DNA of 64,000 nt from Zobellia laminariae (GCF_009725995.1 NZ_RCNS01000001.1:662283-726282), one strand, 5' to 3'. Shown: positions 1 through 9,045, counted from the stretch's first letter. A program made the numbers and translations. Notes: generated by a model from the letters alone, not told the origin.

Positions 1-61
1 AGAGGTCTAGACCCATACCAACAAATTGTGCCCCTTGTCCGGGAAATATATATGCATTCAT
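1..61 (-). CDS. fabD: Malonyl-CoA:ACP transacylase FabD, N-terminal part only
   Basis: Reading the minus strand from an ATG at 61 gives about 20 residues beginning MNAYIFPGQGAQFVGMG, then the gene runs off the left edge. The GQGAQ motif at the extreme N-terminus is the hallmark of FabD, which moves malonyl groups from CoA to acyl carrier protein at the start of fatty acid synthesis in the cytoplasm. It lies 63 bp downstream of the carbonic-anhydrase-like gene on the same strand and may be co-transcribed with it. The rest of the protein, including the GxSxG nucleophile, is outside the window. The call rests on the N-terminal motif only. Confidence 0.85.
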   Translation of the reverse strand, partial: MNAYIFPGQGAQFVGMGLDL

Positions 62-124
62 TACTTTTCGTTTTTTGGTGCGTGCAAAAATAGCAAATTA
101 AGTTCAAGTCTCAAGTACCGTTTC

Positions 125-634
125 CTACTCTTTAAACCAACTGGAATACATTACGTAATTGTTTGCTATACGATCAATTTCCCCTGAACTGAGTTCAGGG
201 CTAATATCTTTTATTTTCTTAGCGGGTGTACCTGCAAATATACTGCCGGCCGGCACATGGGTTCCTTTTGTTACCACAGCACCAGCTGCAATGATACTGT
301 TACTTTCCACAATACAATCATCCATAATTATACTCCCCATACCTACGAGCACATTATCTTTTAAAGTACACCCATGAACAATAGCATTGTGTCCGATTGA
401 TACATTATTGCCAATAGTAGTTGGCGATTTCTGATATGTACAATGCACTATGGCTCCGTCTTGCACATTTACTTTATTGCCCATTTTAATAAAATGTACA
501 TCTCCCCTAAGTACGGCATTATACCAGATACTACATTGATCGCCCATGGTTACCTCTCCTACAATCGTAGCATTTTCTGCAATGAAACAATCGTCACCAA
601 ATTGTGGTGTTTTTCCGTTAATCGTTTTTATCAT
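125..634 (-). CDS. Gamma-carbonic-anhydrase-like hexapeptide-repeat protein
   Basis: This 169-residue protein is a left-handed beta-helix of hexapeptide repeats, seen as recurring I/V-G-x-x patterns through most of its length. Family members (YrdA/PaaY/CaiE type) are trimers related to gamma-class carbonic anhydrase. The three zinc-ligand histidines expected for this class appear to be present at H64 (VHCTY), H82 and H87 (GHNAIVHG), so metal binding is plausible. Actual carbonic anhydrase activity is often absent in the family and cannot be judged here. The ATG at 634 gives a complete domain with no extra leader. It sits 30 bp downstream of the LytTR regulator and upstream of fabD, all on the minus strand. 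A simple acyltransferase is the main alternative. Confidence 0.85.
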   Translation of the reverse strand: MIKTINGKTPQFGDDCFIAENATIVGEVTMGDQCSIWYNAVLRGDVHFIKMGNKVNVQDGAIVHCTYQKSPTTIGNNVSIGHNAIVHGCTLKDNVLVGMGSIIMDDCIVESNSIIAAGAVVTKGTHVPAGSIFAGTPAKKIKDISPELSSGEIDRIANNYVMYSSWFKE

Positions 635-664
635 TTTAATTCGTTTTATCTTAATTCAGAGCTT

Positions 665-1393
665 TTAAAAATACGCTAAAAAGTCTTTCTTCTTTGAAGC
701 CGAGACCAGTAACTCTTTTCCGTTAGAGACTACTACACTCCCTCCCTTTCCTTTTCTGTATTTTACTACCTCGTTCACATTTACCAAATACGATTTATGA
801 ATACGGGCAAACGAAAAACCGGCAAGCGCGTCTTCAAAATACTTTAAAGTTTTACTCACTAGAATCTTTTTATTTTCTAGATAAATCTCGGTGTAATTAT
901 CATCGGCCTTACAATAGAGTATATCCGTAACATTAAGTACCTGAAAGCCATCTTGCTGCGGCAAAGTTATTTTCCCTTCTACCGATTTTAGTTTTGGCTG
1001 TAATACCGTATCTGCCAATTCATTTTCTTTATACTTGATATCCTGCACATAACTTACCGCCTTAATCAATTCATCAATATTTATAGGCTTCATAAGGTAA
1101 TAGGCGGCATGGCTATTTAAAGCATCCATAGCATATTGGTTATAAGCCGTTACAAAAACCGTCTCAAAAGTACGGTCAGGCAACTGGTCCAATAAATCAA
1201 AGGCATTTCCAAAAGGCATCTCTACATCTAAAAACACTAAATCTAAATCATGCTTTTGAATAAGCTCAAGCCCTTCTTGAATTGATGCCGCCTCTCCTAC
1301 CAAATTTACATCCGCACAGTATTTACCTAAATAGTTTCGTAATATTTCACGGCTATTGGCTTCGTCTTCTACAATTATGGCATTCAATTTCAT
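665..1393 (-). CDS. LytTR-family response regulator
   Basis: A 242-residue two-component regulator. The N-terminal receiver domain (about residues 1-120) has the acidic pair in VEDE, the phospho-acceptor D56 in FLDVEMP and the conserved lysine in LMKPINIDEL. The C-terminal LytTR DNA-binding domain (about 140-242) shows its usual core: an ILYCKADDNYTEIY-type stretch and a FARIHKSYLVN-type stretch. Proteins of this class bind DNA as dimers to direct repeats and act as transcription regulators in the cytoplasm. The gene starts 29 bp after the end of the histidine kinase gene on the same strand, so the two are almost certainly a cognate pair. Targets are unknown; the downstream genes are candidates only by position. 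Confidence 0.93.
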   Translation of the reverse strand: MKLNAIIVEDEANSREILRNYLGKYCADVNLVGEAASIQEGLELIQKHDLDLVFLDVEMPFGNAFDLLDQLPDRTFETVFVTAYNQYAMDALNSHAAYYLMKPINIDELIKAVSYVQDIKYKENELADTVLQPKLKSVEGKITLPQQDGFQVLNVTDILYCKADDNYTEIYLENKKILVSKTLKYFEDALAGFSFARIHKSYLVNVNEVVKYRKGKGGSVVVSNGKELLVSASKKKDFLAYF

Positions 1394-1422
1394 GGCAAGT
1401 TTTTAAATAGAATAGAATTTTA

Positions 1423-3378
1423 TTAGTCTTTATGAAGAACGAACAGCACTTTTGTTCCAGAACCATCTACAGTAAGGTCAGAAATAGTAACATCTACCTT
1501 ATTCTTATACATATCATTTAGAATGGCAATTCGTTTTTTGATATTCCCCATACCCTTTGATTTCTGTTTCTTTTGGTTCTGAGTTTTTAGTTCCGCGGAT
1601 TTTTTTCTCCCGATACCGTCATCGGTAATCGTTATTTCTAAGGATATTGCCCCTTTTGGTTTTACATCGATTTTCAAAAAACCTTTTTCTTCTTTATATC
1701 TAAGTCCATGCCAAATAGCATTTTCTATATAAGGCTGAAGCAACATAGGCGGGATTTCAAAAGTTGAAACATCTATACTTTTATCTACATTCAATTCATA
1801 ATCAAACTTATCAGGAAAACGCGAATGCTCTAACTTTACATATAACTCCAATAAATCTAATTCTTTGGAAAGCGGAATAAAATCTTCCTCAGAATTCTCC
1901 AATACCGAGCGCATTAAGGTCGAAAACTCACTCAAAAACCGATTAGCACTGCGCTCATCACTCTTGGCTATATAATTATTGACTGAGTTAAGTGCATTAA
2001 AAATAAAATGCGGATTCATTTGCGAACGCAAGGATTTCAAAGCCAAGAGGTTGTTCGCCAATTTTTGCTGCTGATTGCTACGGTAAAAGAAAAATGCCGC
2101 CAGACCAAGCAATATAATGCCAAAAATAAGGGAGTAGATAATCCATTTTTGACGTTTGTTATTCTCTTGTATCAATTCCTGTTCCGTCAATGCCAAGTCA
2201 TACTTGCTTTGGGACAACTCCCTTTCTTGCTCAAGACCAGAAATACGGTTTTGCTTAGACGAGATCTCTCGGTTAAATCTGGCTGCCCTAGATATTTCTT
2301 GTTCTTTTCGCACATACAAAGTATCTACCAAAGACACGTAATTTCTATAACTCTCAAAAGCCTTTGAGTAGTCTCCTTTATATTCAAAAACCTCCGAAAG
2401 TATACGCGTTGCATCTTTTTGCACCACCAAATCGTTTTCAGAACCTGCCTCTTCTATACTCTCTTTCAAATACGGAATAGCCTCGTCATACTTGTCCTGA
2501 GCTATATAGGCATTGGCAATTTTGTAATTGATACGCTGAGAAGTAATGGAGTCAAAATCTCCTCGCGCTTCTCGTTTGGTCGTTCTTCCTTTTGGAAGAG
2601 TTTTTAGCTCATTAAGGCTTTTTTTACGCAGTTCAATTTCAGCTCCATATTGGCTTTTCTGATTATAGAAATCGGCAACTTTCTCTTTTTCTTGTACGGC
2701 ACGCTTAGGTTCTAAACCTTCTGTTAGCTGAAGAGAACTATTATAATAGGCACCTGCCTCAACTAATTTATCATCTTGGGCATAGGTATCGGCAATCTTG
2801 GAATTTAAATCGGCAAGCTTAGGGGTTATTTGATTCTTTCTTGCAACTACAAGTCCTTCTTCATAAAATGCCACCGCTTTTTCCACTAGCCCTAATCCTC
2901 TATATGCGTCTCCCAAGTTCTCATTTAAACTTACTTTCTGAGAAGGCTTAAGACCTTCAATTTTTAATAAAGGCTGAAGTTCTTTTTCGGCTTCTGAAAA
3001 CTGCTTATTTAGAATATAAGCTTCAGCTAGCAACAAAGTTGTCCGGGTGGCCTTATATGCTTCTAAAGCATCTTTATAGTTGGTGATTGCTAAATCATAT
3101 TGATTGTGGTATCGATATACTTCTCCCAAAGCCACCAAAGATTCCGAAAGCGACTTTTTATCCGCCCGTTTACCAAGAACTGCTATGGAATTAGTGATAT
3201 AATCAATACTCTTTTCAATATCACTTTGTTTATAGGTATTGGCCGAATCTAAATATACTTGATGCAGGTTATTTTGAGGCATGGCCATTTTACTACGCCC
3301 CACCTCTCTTTGCGCCCAAGAGTTCATTGTGGAGCATCCTATAAAAAGGAAAAACAATATGTAGCGAATTGATTGCAT
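1423..3378 (-). CDS. TPR-containing LytS-type sensor histidine kinase
   Basis: A 651-residue kinase with an N-terminal export signal (about residues 1-22; a Cys at 15 could make it a lipoprotein), a long run of tetratricopeptide repeats (about 40-370), a coiled-coil linker, one transmembrane helix near 415-435 and a His_kinase-type domain. The phospho-acceptor is H457 in the motif QMNPHFIFNALN, and the HATPase N-box is seen in NAIWHGL. This architecture is common in Bacteroidota: the TPRs lie in the periplasm as a presumed sensing or protein-contact domain, and the cytoplasmic kinase phosphorylates a LytTR regulator, here the gene 29 bp downstream. The ligand is unknown. Upstream is a 250-bp gap shared with the divergent VWA gene, presumably holding both promoters. 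Confidence 0.93.
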   Translation of the reverse strand: MQSIRYILFFLFIGCSTMNSWAQREVGRSKMAMPQNNLHQVYLDSANTYKQSDIEKSIDYITNSIAVLGKRADKKSLSESLVALGEVYRYHNQYDLAITNYKDALEAYKATRTTLLLAEAYILNKQFSEAEKELQPLLKIEGLKPSQKVSLNENLGDAYRGLGLVEKAVAFYEEGLVVARKNQITPKLADLNSKIADTYAQDDKLVEAGAYYNSSLQLTEGLEPKRAVQEKEKVADFYNQKSQYGAEIELRKKSLNELKTLPKGRTTKREARGDFDSITSQRINYKIANAYIAQDKYDEAIPYLKESIEEAGSENDLVVQKDATRILSEVFEYKGDYSKAFESYRNYVSLVDTLYVRKEQEISRAARFNREISSKQNRISGLEQERELSQSKYDLALTEQELIQENNKRQKWIIYSLIFGIILLGLAAFFFYRSNQQQKLANNLLALKSLRSQMNPHFIFNALNSVNNYIAKSDERSANRFLSEFSTLMRSVLENSEEDFIPLSKELDLLELYVKLEHSRFPDKFDYELNVDKSIDVSTFEIPPMLLQPYIENAIWHGLRYKEEKGFLKIDVKPKGAISLEITITDDGIGRKKSAELKTQNQKKQKSKGMGNIKKRIAILNDMYKNKVDVTISDLTVDGSGTKVLFVLHKD

Positions 3379-3628
3379 CTAATTATTTGTACATCGTAAA
3401 CTTAGTTGAATTATGCGGCACTAAAAAACGCCCTTTACACCTAATCCCTTAAAAAATTACCCTTTCTAAAGGCTTCACGCATTCAAAAGGAACGTTCCCT
3501 CTTTTAAAACGCCACTTCCCTCAAAATAGGTTTTACAGCAAATTAGTTGCCTTTACTTTTACCTCATCAACAACGATAAATACAAACAAATTAATCATCT
3601 CTGAATAGAGCATCAAAAAAATTTAATT
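3379..3628. promoter_or_regulatory. Divergent intergenic region between kinase and VWA genes
   Basis: These 250 bp separate two divergently transcribed genes, so promoters for both strands should lie here. The sequence is AT-rich. I could not find a convincing match to the Bacteroidota consensus (TTTG, about 19 bp, TAnnTTTG) on either strand, and no hairpin or repeat stands out. The role is inferred from gene orientation only. Confidence 0.4.
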
Positions 3629-4816
3629 ATGAAAAACACACGACAAATTCTTGGATTAGCTTTTATGTCATTCGCCTTAACTGGTATGTACGGCTGTGAG
3701 CTAAAACCAAAAAAAGCAACTACAGAACCAGTACTGGCCCAATCATTTACAACAACAAATGACGAAAAACCAAAAACCAACACAGTAAAGATTGCCTTAC
3801 TACTAGACACCAGTAATAGTATGGATGGCCTTATCAACCAGGCCAAATCGCAGCTTTGGGATATCGTAAACAAGTTTACCTATGCTAAATGCGGCAATGA
3901 GGAACGGCCGGAACTACAAATTGCACTTTACCAATATGGTAACGACAATTTATCTTCAAGAGAAGGATATATTCAACAGGTTTTAAACTTTAGCGGAGAC
4001 TTAGACGAAATATCTGAGAAACTGTTCTCATTAACCACGAATGGTGGAGAGGAGTATTGCGGCGAGGTTATCCATACCTCATTAAAACAATTGAATTGGG
4101 GAGAAAACCCAGATAACCTTAAAATGATTTTCATTGCAGGCAACGAACCTTTTACACAAGGCAAGTTAAATTACAAGGATGCAGTTACCAATGCCAAAGA
4201 AAAAGACATTGTAGTTAACACTATTTACTGCGGAAATTATGAGCAAGGAATTAGTTCTGATTGGAAAAATGGCGCTACACTAACCGGAGGCGAGTACATT
4301 GCTATTGACCATAATAGAAAGGTAGTTCATATTGATACGCCTTATGATGATGTCATCATACAACTAAACTCAAAATTGAACAAAACGTACATTTCATACG
4401 GAGCAATGGGAAGTGCTAAAATGGAAAAACAATCCACCCAAGACAGCAATGCCTATGAATTAGAAGAAGCAGTTGCGGTAAAACGGGCGGTGAGCAAAAG
4501 CTCTAGACTTTATAAAAATAAAAATTGGGATTTGGTTGATGCCTCTGATGATGAATCTTTTGACATTACCAAGGTAAAACAAGACGAACTACCCAAAGAA
4601 TTGAAAGGAAAATCGAAGGCCGAAATGGAGTCTTACGTTCAAGAAAAAAAATCTGACCGAACCAAAATACAGAAAGAGATTCAAACATTAAATGCCAAAC
4701 GTGAAAAATTCATTGCCGAACAACAGAAAGAAGGAGGGAAAGGAGAACTTGAAAATGCTATGTTGGAAGCAATTAAAAAGCAAGCTGCAAAAAAAGATTA
4801 CAAGTGGGAAGAATAG
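3629..4816 (+). CDS. VWA-domain lipoprotein-like protein
   Basis: A 395-residue secreted or membrane-attached protein. The N-terminus is a signal sequence ending in a Cys at residue 23 (TGMYGC), which resembles but does not perfectly match a lipobox. A von Willebrand factor A domain follows (about residues 52-260): the metal-ion-dependent adhesion motif DTSNS with D60 is intact. The last 75 or so residues are highly charged and predicted coiled coil (repeated K/E with Q). VWA domains mediate metal-dependent protein contacts. No enzyme domain is seen. It is transcribed alone from the gap shared with the kinase gene and converges on the PorP/SprF gene, with a shared hairpin terminator between. 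The biological role is unknown. Confidence 0.75.
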   Translation: MKNTRQILGLAFMSFALTGMYGCELKPKKATTEPVLAQSFTTTNDEKPKTNTVKIALLLDTSNSMDGLINQAKSQLWDIVNKFTYAKCGNEERPELQIALYQYGNDNLSSREGYIQQVLNFSGDLDEISEKLFSLTTNGGEEYCGEVIHTSLKQLNWGENPDNLKMIFIAGNEPFTQGKLNYKDAVTNAKEKDIVVNTIYCGNYEQGISSDWKNGATLTGGEYIAIDHNRKVVHIDTPYDDVIIQLNSKLNKTYISYGAMGSAKMEKQSTQDSNAYELEEAVAVKRAVSKSSRLYKNKNWDLVDASDDESFDITKVKQDELPKELKGKSKAEMESYVQEKKSDRTKIQKEIQTLNAKREKFIAEQQKEGGKGELENAMLEAIKKQAAKKDYKWEE

Positions 4817-4837
4817 TCACCACTTTACTTCAAACAA

Positions 4838-4868
4838 AAAAGCATCCCGAAATTTCGGGATGCTTTTT
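4838..4868. terminator. Bidirectional rho-independent terminator
   Basis: A perfect 24-bp palindrome at 4841-4864 (arm AGCATCCCGAAA) is flanked by A-runs on the left and T-runs on the right, so it can terminate on either strand. It lies exactly between the convergent VWA and PorP/SprF genes, which fits a shared terminator. Confidence 0.9.
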
Positions 4869-4891
4869 TGTTTGTTTGTATTTTCAAATAC

Positions 4892-5905
4892 CTATTGCGC
4901 GGAAGGACAATAGCAATCATATCTACGTTCTTTTTGACCAAAATCGTAACCCAATGTTATTTGGTGAAATCCACCACTATCAAAACGAATATCGCCTGAC
5001 TGATAAGAATAGTTATACGAAACCATAAAGTTTCCAACATTGGCTCCTACTATAGGAGTAATCAATTGCAAGCGTTGTTCTCCAAAGCTATCTGATGTTG
5101 CAAATTGCCCACCTTCAAAACTTCTTCTATATGACAATCCTCCCCAAATGCGTCCAAAATCTACGTCTTTGTAGACTTTTGCATTTAAATCGATTGTCTT
5201 TTCTTTTGTAAACTCACTCATCTGAAACAAAACTGAAGGCTCTAATTGCCATTCTTGTTTGCCAAAAACATAACCTACCGAAAACAAATATCTCCTTAGG
5301 TTATCAATTACAGGGATTTGGTCATTTCCTTTCCCATAGCGATACAGACTACGCTCACTACCTAATAGATTGGTTACCGCCACATGAGCATAAAATTCCA
5401 TTAAATTATATGAAAAACCTAAGTCTACATTAAAATAGCCCTCGCTCAATTTTATACCAGAAATAGCATCATCAAGCACATCTGAACGAAATTCAGACTC
5501 ATCTAAACTACTTTGCAAATATGTAGGACTTAAACCAAATGAAAGTTGATTTAAGTTTCGCCCGTCGCCACCCAATTTTAAATGATGGGCATATGTAACC
5601 TTTACTCCAGTTTGTGAATGGTAACCGTTAGCATCATTAAAAATGATGGCTCCTACTCCACTATTACTTTCTCCGATTCTAAAATTGGCGTTTATGGTTT
5701 GTAAATTTGGAGCATCATCTACATCAAACCATTGCATTCTTGCAGTAGCCCTTATTTTTCCTCCTTCACTAATACCGGCCATTGATGGATAAACCAAATA
5801 GTAATTATCCGATAAGTAATCAAAATATACAGGTATCCCTTCTTGTGCGGTAGATTGAAATGCAAAAGAAAGAGATGCAAGCAATAGCAGTAAACGGTAT
5901 TTCAT
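4892..5905 (-). CDS. PorP/SprF-type T9SS outer-membrane protein
   Basis: A 337-residue outer-membrane beta-barrel protein of the PorP/SprF family. I place the start at 5905 because the ATG there opens a clean signal peptide (MKYRLLLLLASLSFAFQSTAQ); an upstream ATG at 5971 would only add a non-signal leader. The mature part shows the family features: an opening with YLVYPSMAGISEG, alternating aromatic beta-strand patterns and glycine turns, and a final strand ending GYDFGQ. Family members attach to the type IX secretion machinery; SprF works with the giant adhesin SprB, PorP with the core complex. No SprB-like gene or porKLMN cluster is next to it here, so its partner is unknown. It is divergent from nfu and ends at a shared terminator. 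Confidence 0.85.
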   Translation of the reverse strand: MKYRLLLLLASLSFAFQSTAQEGIPVYFDYLSDNYYLVYPSMAGISEGGKIRATARMQWFDVDDAPNLQTINANFRIGESNSGVGAIIFNDANGYHSQTGVKVTYAHHLKLGGDGRNLNQLSFGLSPTYLQSSLDESEFRSDVLDDAISGIKLSEGYFNVDLGFSYNLMEFYAHVAVTNLLGSERSLYRYGKGNDQIPVIDNLRRYLFSVGYVFGKQEWQLEPSVLFQMSEFTKEKTIDLNAKVYKDVDFGRIWGGLSYRRSFEGGQFATSDSFGEQRLQLITPIVGANVGNFMVSYNYSYQSGDIRFDSGGFHQITLGYDFGQKERRYDCYCPSAQ

Positions 5906-6038
5906 CTGTTGGATATAGAGGATGATTATTTTATCGACTAAATATAAGGTATAACGGTTGAAACGCAACATTATTATATAGACAAATCAATACGGACTGT
6001 TCAAAAATAGGTTGTATTTTTACAAAAATTTTGACACC

Positions 6039-6953
6039 ATGAAGGAGTATACAATTACGGTTGTTAAAACCAACAACCCTGCGATTCTAAAATTTGAGAC
6101 GAATCACTTTTTAACGAAAAACAAGAACTACGAGTTCAAAAATATAGACGAAGCCAAAAAATCACCTTTGGCCCAGCAACTTTTTTACCTTCCGTTCATC
6201 AAGACGGTATATATCTCTGGAAACTTTATTGGACTTGAGCGTTTTGATATTGTTGAATGGGATGATGTAAAAGACGAAGTTGCTCAACAGTTGGTTGAGT
6301 ACTTAAATGCTGATGAACCTATTGTAAACGAAGAAGATGAAACTTCCAAAAAAGTGGCCATTACAGTTTACGCAGAGGTTACCCCTAACCCGTCAGTAAT
6401 GAAATTTGTAGCGAACAAACCTATTGTTCCTGGCGCTTTTGAGTTTAAGAATATAGATGAGGCCAAAAATTCTGAATTAGCTAAACAGTTATTTAGCTTT
6501 CCGTTTGTTAAAGAAGTTTTCTTTGACCTTAATTATGTTTCTGTTAGCAAGTATGACGTTGCTGAGTGGGAAGACGTTACTATGCCATTACGCGAACACA
6601 TACGTGAATATCTTGCCGATGGTAATGAAGCTGTTTCCGAAAGCGCAATAGCCAAAACAAAAGAAGAAGCTCAAGATAGTTCCGCTCCAAGTCAACCAGT
6701 TGCAGAATTGGACGATACTTCTCAACAAATTGTAGATATTCTTGAGGAATACGTAAAGCCTGCAGTTGCAAGTGACGGCGGGAATATTCTCTTTCAATCG
6801 TACGAAGAAGAAAGTAAGACTGTAAACGTTATTTTACAAGGCGCATGTAGTGGTTGTCCTTCTTCTACCTTCACTTTAAAAAATGGTATTGAGACCATGT
6901 TAAAGAATATGATGGGAGACAAAGTAAACGAAGTAGTTGCTGTAAACGGGTAA
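6039..6953 (+). CDS. Nfu-type iron-sulfur cluster scaffold
   Basis: A 304-residue protein with two tandem Nfu N-terminal domains (about residues 1-90 and 100-195, each with the pattern of a short strand, FxNIDEA, then PF(I/V)K.V(Y/F)) and a C-terminal NifU domain (about 225-304). The cluster-binding CxxC is C270 and C273 in ACSGCPSS. Such proteins carry a 4Fe-4S or 2Fe-2S cluster and deliver it to apo-proteins in the cytoplasm. The ATG at 6039 gives the family-standard start (MKEYTITV); an upstream in-frame ATG at 6012 would overlap the likely promoter. The doubled N-domain is an internal duplication with clear sequence similarity. The respiratory Fe-S proteins encoded later in the window are plausible clients, but that link is inference. 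Confidence 0.9.
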   Translation: MKEYTITVVKTNNPAILKFETNHFLTKNKNYEFKNIDEAKKSPLAQQLFYLPFIKTVYISGNFIGLERFDIVEWDDVKDEVAQQLVEYLNADEPIVNEEDETSKKVAITVYAEVTPNPSVMKFVANKPIVPGAFEFKNIDEAKNSELAKQLFSFPFVKEVFFDLNYVSVSKYDVAEWEDVTMPLREHIREYLADGNEAVSESAIAKTKEEAQDSSAPSQPVAELDDTSQQIVDILEEYVKPAVASDGGNILFQSYEEESKTVNVILQGACSGCPSSTFTLKNGIETMLKNMMGDKVNEVVAVNG

Positions 6954-7035
6954 TGAGCTAATTTTTACTGGCTTAGAATCAACAAACCTGTCCAATTATT
7001 TTGTAATTTCAAGGAAACTATAAAAATAAATCATT

Positions 7036-7236
7036 ATGGCAGTTTTAAAAGTAATAGAAGTTTTAGCAAATTCTGACAAAGGCTGGGAAGATGCAGCTAA
7101 ACAAGCAGTAGCTCAAGCTTCTAAATCAGTAAAGAATATAAAGTCGGTTTACATCAACGAGCAAAGTGCTACCGTAAAAGATGGGAAAATGGACAATTAT
7201 CGTGTGAACGTCAAAATTACTTTTGAAATCAAGTAA
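7036..7236 (+). CDS. Dodecin family protein
   Basis: A 66-residue protein matching dodecin over its full length: a MAVLKVIEVLANSDKGWEDA opening strand and helix, the AKQAVAQASKSVKNIKSVYI helix-strand part, and a final long strand ending VKITFEI. Dodecins form hollow dodecamers that bind and store flavins (riboflavin, FMN) or related cofactors in the cytoplasm. The gene is 82 bp after nfu, and is followed by a strong terminator, so it may be read with nfu or from its own promoter. The leader before the ATG is A/T-rich with no Shine-Dalgarno site, normal for this phylum. Confidence 0.92.
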   Translation: MAVLKVIEVLANSDKGWEDAAKQAVAQASKSVKNIKSVYINEQSATVKDGKMDNYRVNVKITFEIK

Positions 7237-7257
7237 ACACGAAAAACAGTTTAGTAG

Positions 7258-7290
7258 AGAGCGCCGCAATATATTGCGGCGCTTTTTTTT
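7258..7290 (+). terminator. Rho-independent terminator after dodecin
   Basis: A perfect palindrome at 7260-7283 (arm AGCGCCGCAATA) is followed by eight Ts. It is GC-rich compared with its surroundings and lies 22 bp after the dodecin stop codon. Confidence 0.93.
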
Positions 7291-7478
7291 GCCTCCCAAC
7301 TGATTAAAAAAAGCATCTAGTACCTACAACAATTATTGGGTGCACATTGCGTTTTGAACACATATAAACAAAGTGTTGACTCATTCGATTTATACAGGCT
7401 CCATTAACAATAGTTTAATGATTTGAGCTTGATTGAGGCCCCTGTATTTAGTAAGTTGCCCACATAAATAAAAAATAA

Positions 7479-8315
7479 ATGGAAGAATTCGCAAATTATC
7501 AAGAACATATAGACAAGGCAATAGAATGGGCATGGAAGGTTTTACCCGATTTAATTATGGCAATTATCATTTTAGTCGTTGGCCTTTGGATAGTTGGCTT
7601 TCTAAATAAAATGGTTCGTAAATTCTTTGAAAAGAAAGATTACGATTTAGCCTTAGAAAGCTTTTTACAAAGTTTTATAAATATAGCTCTTAAGGTTTTA
7701 CTTTTTGTTTTGGTGATTACCCAGTTGGGCGTTAAATCATCATCACTTATTGCTATAATAGGTGCTGCCGGTTTGGCTATTGGCTTAGCACTACAGGGAT
7801 CACTTTCCAATTTTGCAGGAGGTGTACTTATACTATTATTCAAACCATTTAAAATAGGTGACTTTATATCAGCACAAAGTGTAGATGGAACCGTAAAGGA
7901 AATTACTATTTTCTATACAAAACTCTCTACATTCGGTAATCAATTGGCAATTATACCCAACGGACAATTATCAAACAATAATGTCGTGAACTATAGTGCC
8001 ATGCCTACAAGAAGAGATAATATTAAAGTTGGTATAGGATATAGCTCTAATATTAAGGCTGCCAAAGATATCATGCTTGATATCTGTCAGAAAAACGAGA
8101 ATGTACTTAAAGACCCTAAACCAGAGGTTTATGTTGATGCATTAGGCGACAGTTCAGTAAACCTGAGCCTTCGATTTTGGGCAGAGAACTCCGTTTTTTG
8201 GGCTGCTCACTTTTTTATACTAGAGGAAATTAAAAGAAGATTTGATGAAGAAGGTATTGAAATACCATTCCCACAACGTGATGTACATGTAAAAGGTCAA
8301 CCCTTAAAAGCATAG
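7479..8315 (+). CDS. MscS-family mechanosensitive ion channel
   Basis: A 278-residue inner-membrane channel. Three transmembrane segments cover about residues 15-115; the third is the gly/ala-rich pore helix (AAGLAIGLALQGSLSNFAGG), followed by the beta domain with LLFKPFKIGDFI and the PNGQLSNNNVVNYS signature. The C-terminal alpha/beta domain ends near VHVKGQPL. Length and layout match the small E. coli MscS type. These homoheptamers open under membrane tension and release solutes on hypo-osmotic shock. The gene stands alone on the plus strand after a 242-bp gap and converges on tsaB. Confidence 0.93.
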   Translation: MEEFANYQEHIDKAIEWAWKVLPDLIMAIIILVVGLWIVGFLNKMVRKFFEKKDYDLALESFLQSFINIALKVLLFVLVITQLGVKSSSLIAIIGAAGLAIGLALQGSLSNFAGGVLILLFKPFKIGDFISAQSVDGTVKEITIFYTKLSTFGNQLAIIPNGQLSNNNVVNYSAMPTRRDNIKVGIGYSSNIKAAKDIMLDICQKNENVLKDPKPEVYVDALGDSSVNLSLRFWAENSVFWAAHFFILEEIKRRFDEEGIEIPFPQRDVHVKGQPLKA

Positions 8316-8333
8316 ACTAAGACACGAACAGAA

Positions 8334-9008
8334 TTATTTTTTTTTCTGTTGTAGCATAAAATCTTTTAAATAATACGGTTCAAAGTAGGCGACATCTTCA
8401 AACTCGCCTACTTTGAATTTTTTATAAGATAACTTAACCATTTCATTAGCAGAAGGCACAATGGTCGTGTCATAACTGAGATTACCATGAGACAGCATTG
8501 TTTTACACTTTTCTGCACCACTGCCTACCAAAATCACTTTTCCCTTTTCTAAATATTCCGAAAAAGAATTCACTTCAATAATTTCGGCTTCTGTAGTTCT
8601 TACCTCATTCTTATCATTGTCAAATACTGCTGAATACACTTCCATACGGCGTGCATCTAAAACAGGAATGATATAATCAATATCTGATGATGTTACTTGG
8701 GCTGCCATACTACTCAGCGTTGCAATTGAAATTAAAGGTATATCTAAAGCAAAACATAATCCTTTAGCTGCGGAAACGCCAATACGGAGACCTGTATACG
8801 AACCTGGACCTTTACTAACTGCAATAGCATCCAACTCAGAAGCATCTATATTTACTTCCTTAAGCACTTCTTGAATGAAGATATGCAATTGCTCGGAATG
8901 GGAATAATTAGGCGTATCATGCTCTTTAATTGCCAAAATCCTTCCTTCTTTGGCAATACTTACCGAACAATTGGTAGTTGCCGTTTCTAAGTTTAATATT
9001 ATGCTCAT
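8334..9008 (-). CDS. tsaB: tRNA threonylcarbamoyladenosine biosynthesis protein TsaB
   Basis: A 224-residue member of the ASKHA fold. The start at 9008 (MSIILNLETATTNCSVSI) places the LxLETAT phosphate-binding motif at the N-terminus as in the family; an upstream ATG at 9026 adds a short implausible leader. The signature AIAVSKGPGSYTGLRIGVS is present and AKGLCFAL follows. TsaB is the non-catalytic partner that, with TsaD and TsaE, transfers threonylcarbamoyl to A37 of ANN-decoding tRNAs. Size is typical. It ends 18 bp from the stop of the convergent MscS gene. The tolC terminator sits between it and the exporter operon, so it likely has its own promoter. Confidence 0.93.
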   Translation of the reverse strand: MSIILNLETATTNCSVSIAKEGRILAIKEHDTPNYSHSEQLHIFIQEVLKEVNIDASELDAIAVSKGPGSYTGLRIGVSAAKGLCFALDIPLISIATLSSMAAQVTSSDIDYIIPVLDARRMEVYSAVFDNDKNEVRTTEAEIIEVNSFSEYLEKGKVILVGSGAEKCKTMLSHGNLSYDTTIVPSANEMVKLSYKKFKVGEFEDVAYFEPYYLKDFMLQQKKK

Positions 9009-9045
9009 ACGACTGCAAAGATACATGAGAAGGTTTAAATTACAT

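Noticed and set aside
7420..7451. TTTG, 19 bp, TATTTAG as a promoter for the MscS gene
   Set aside because: The spacing fits the Bacteroidota promoter, but the -7 element matches TAnnTTTG poorly, so I do not list it as a feature.
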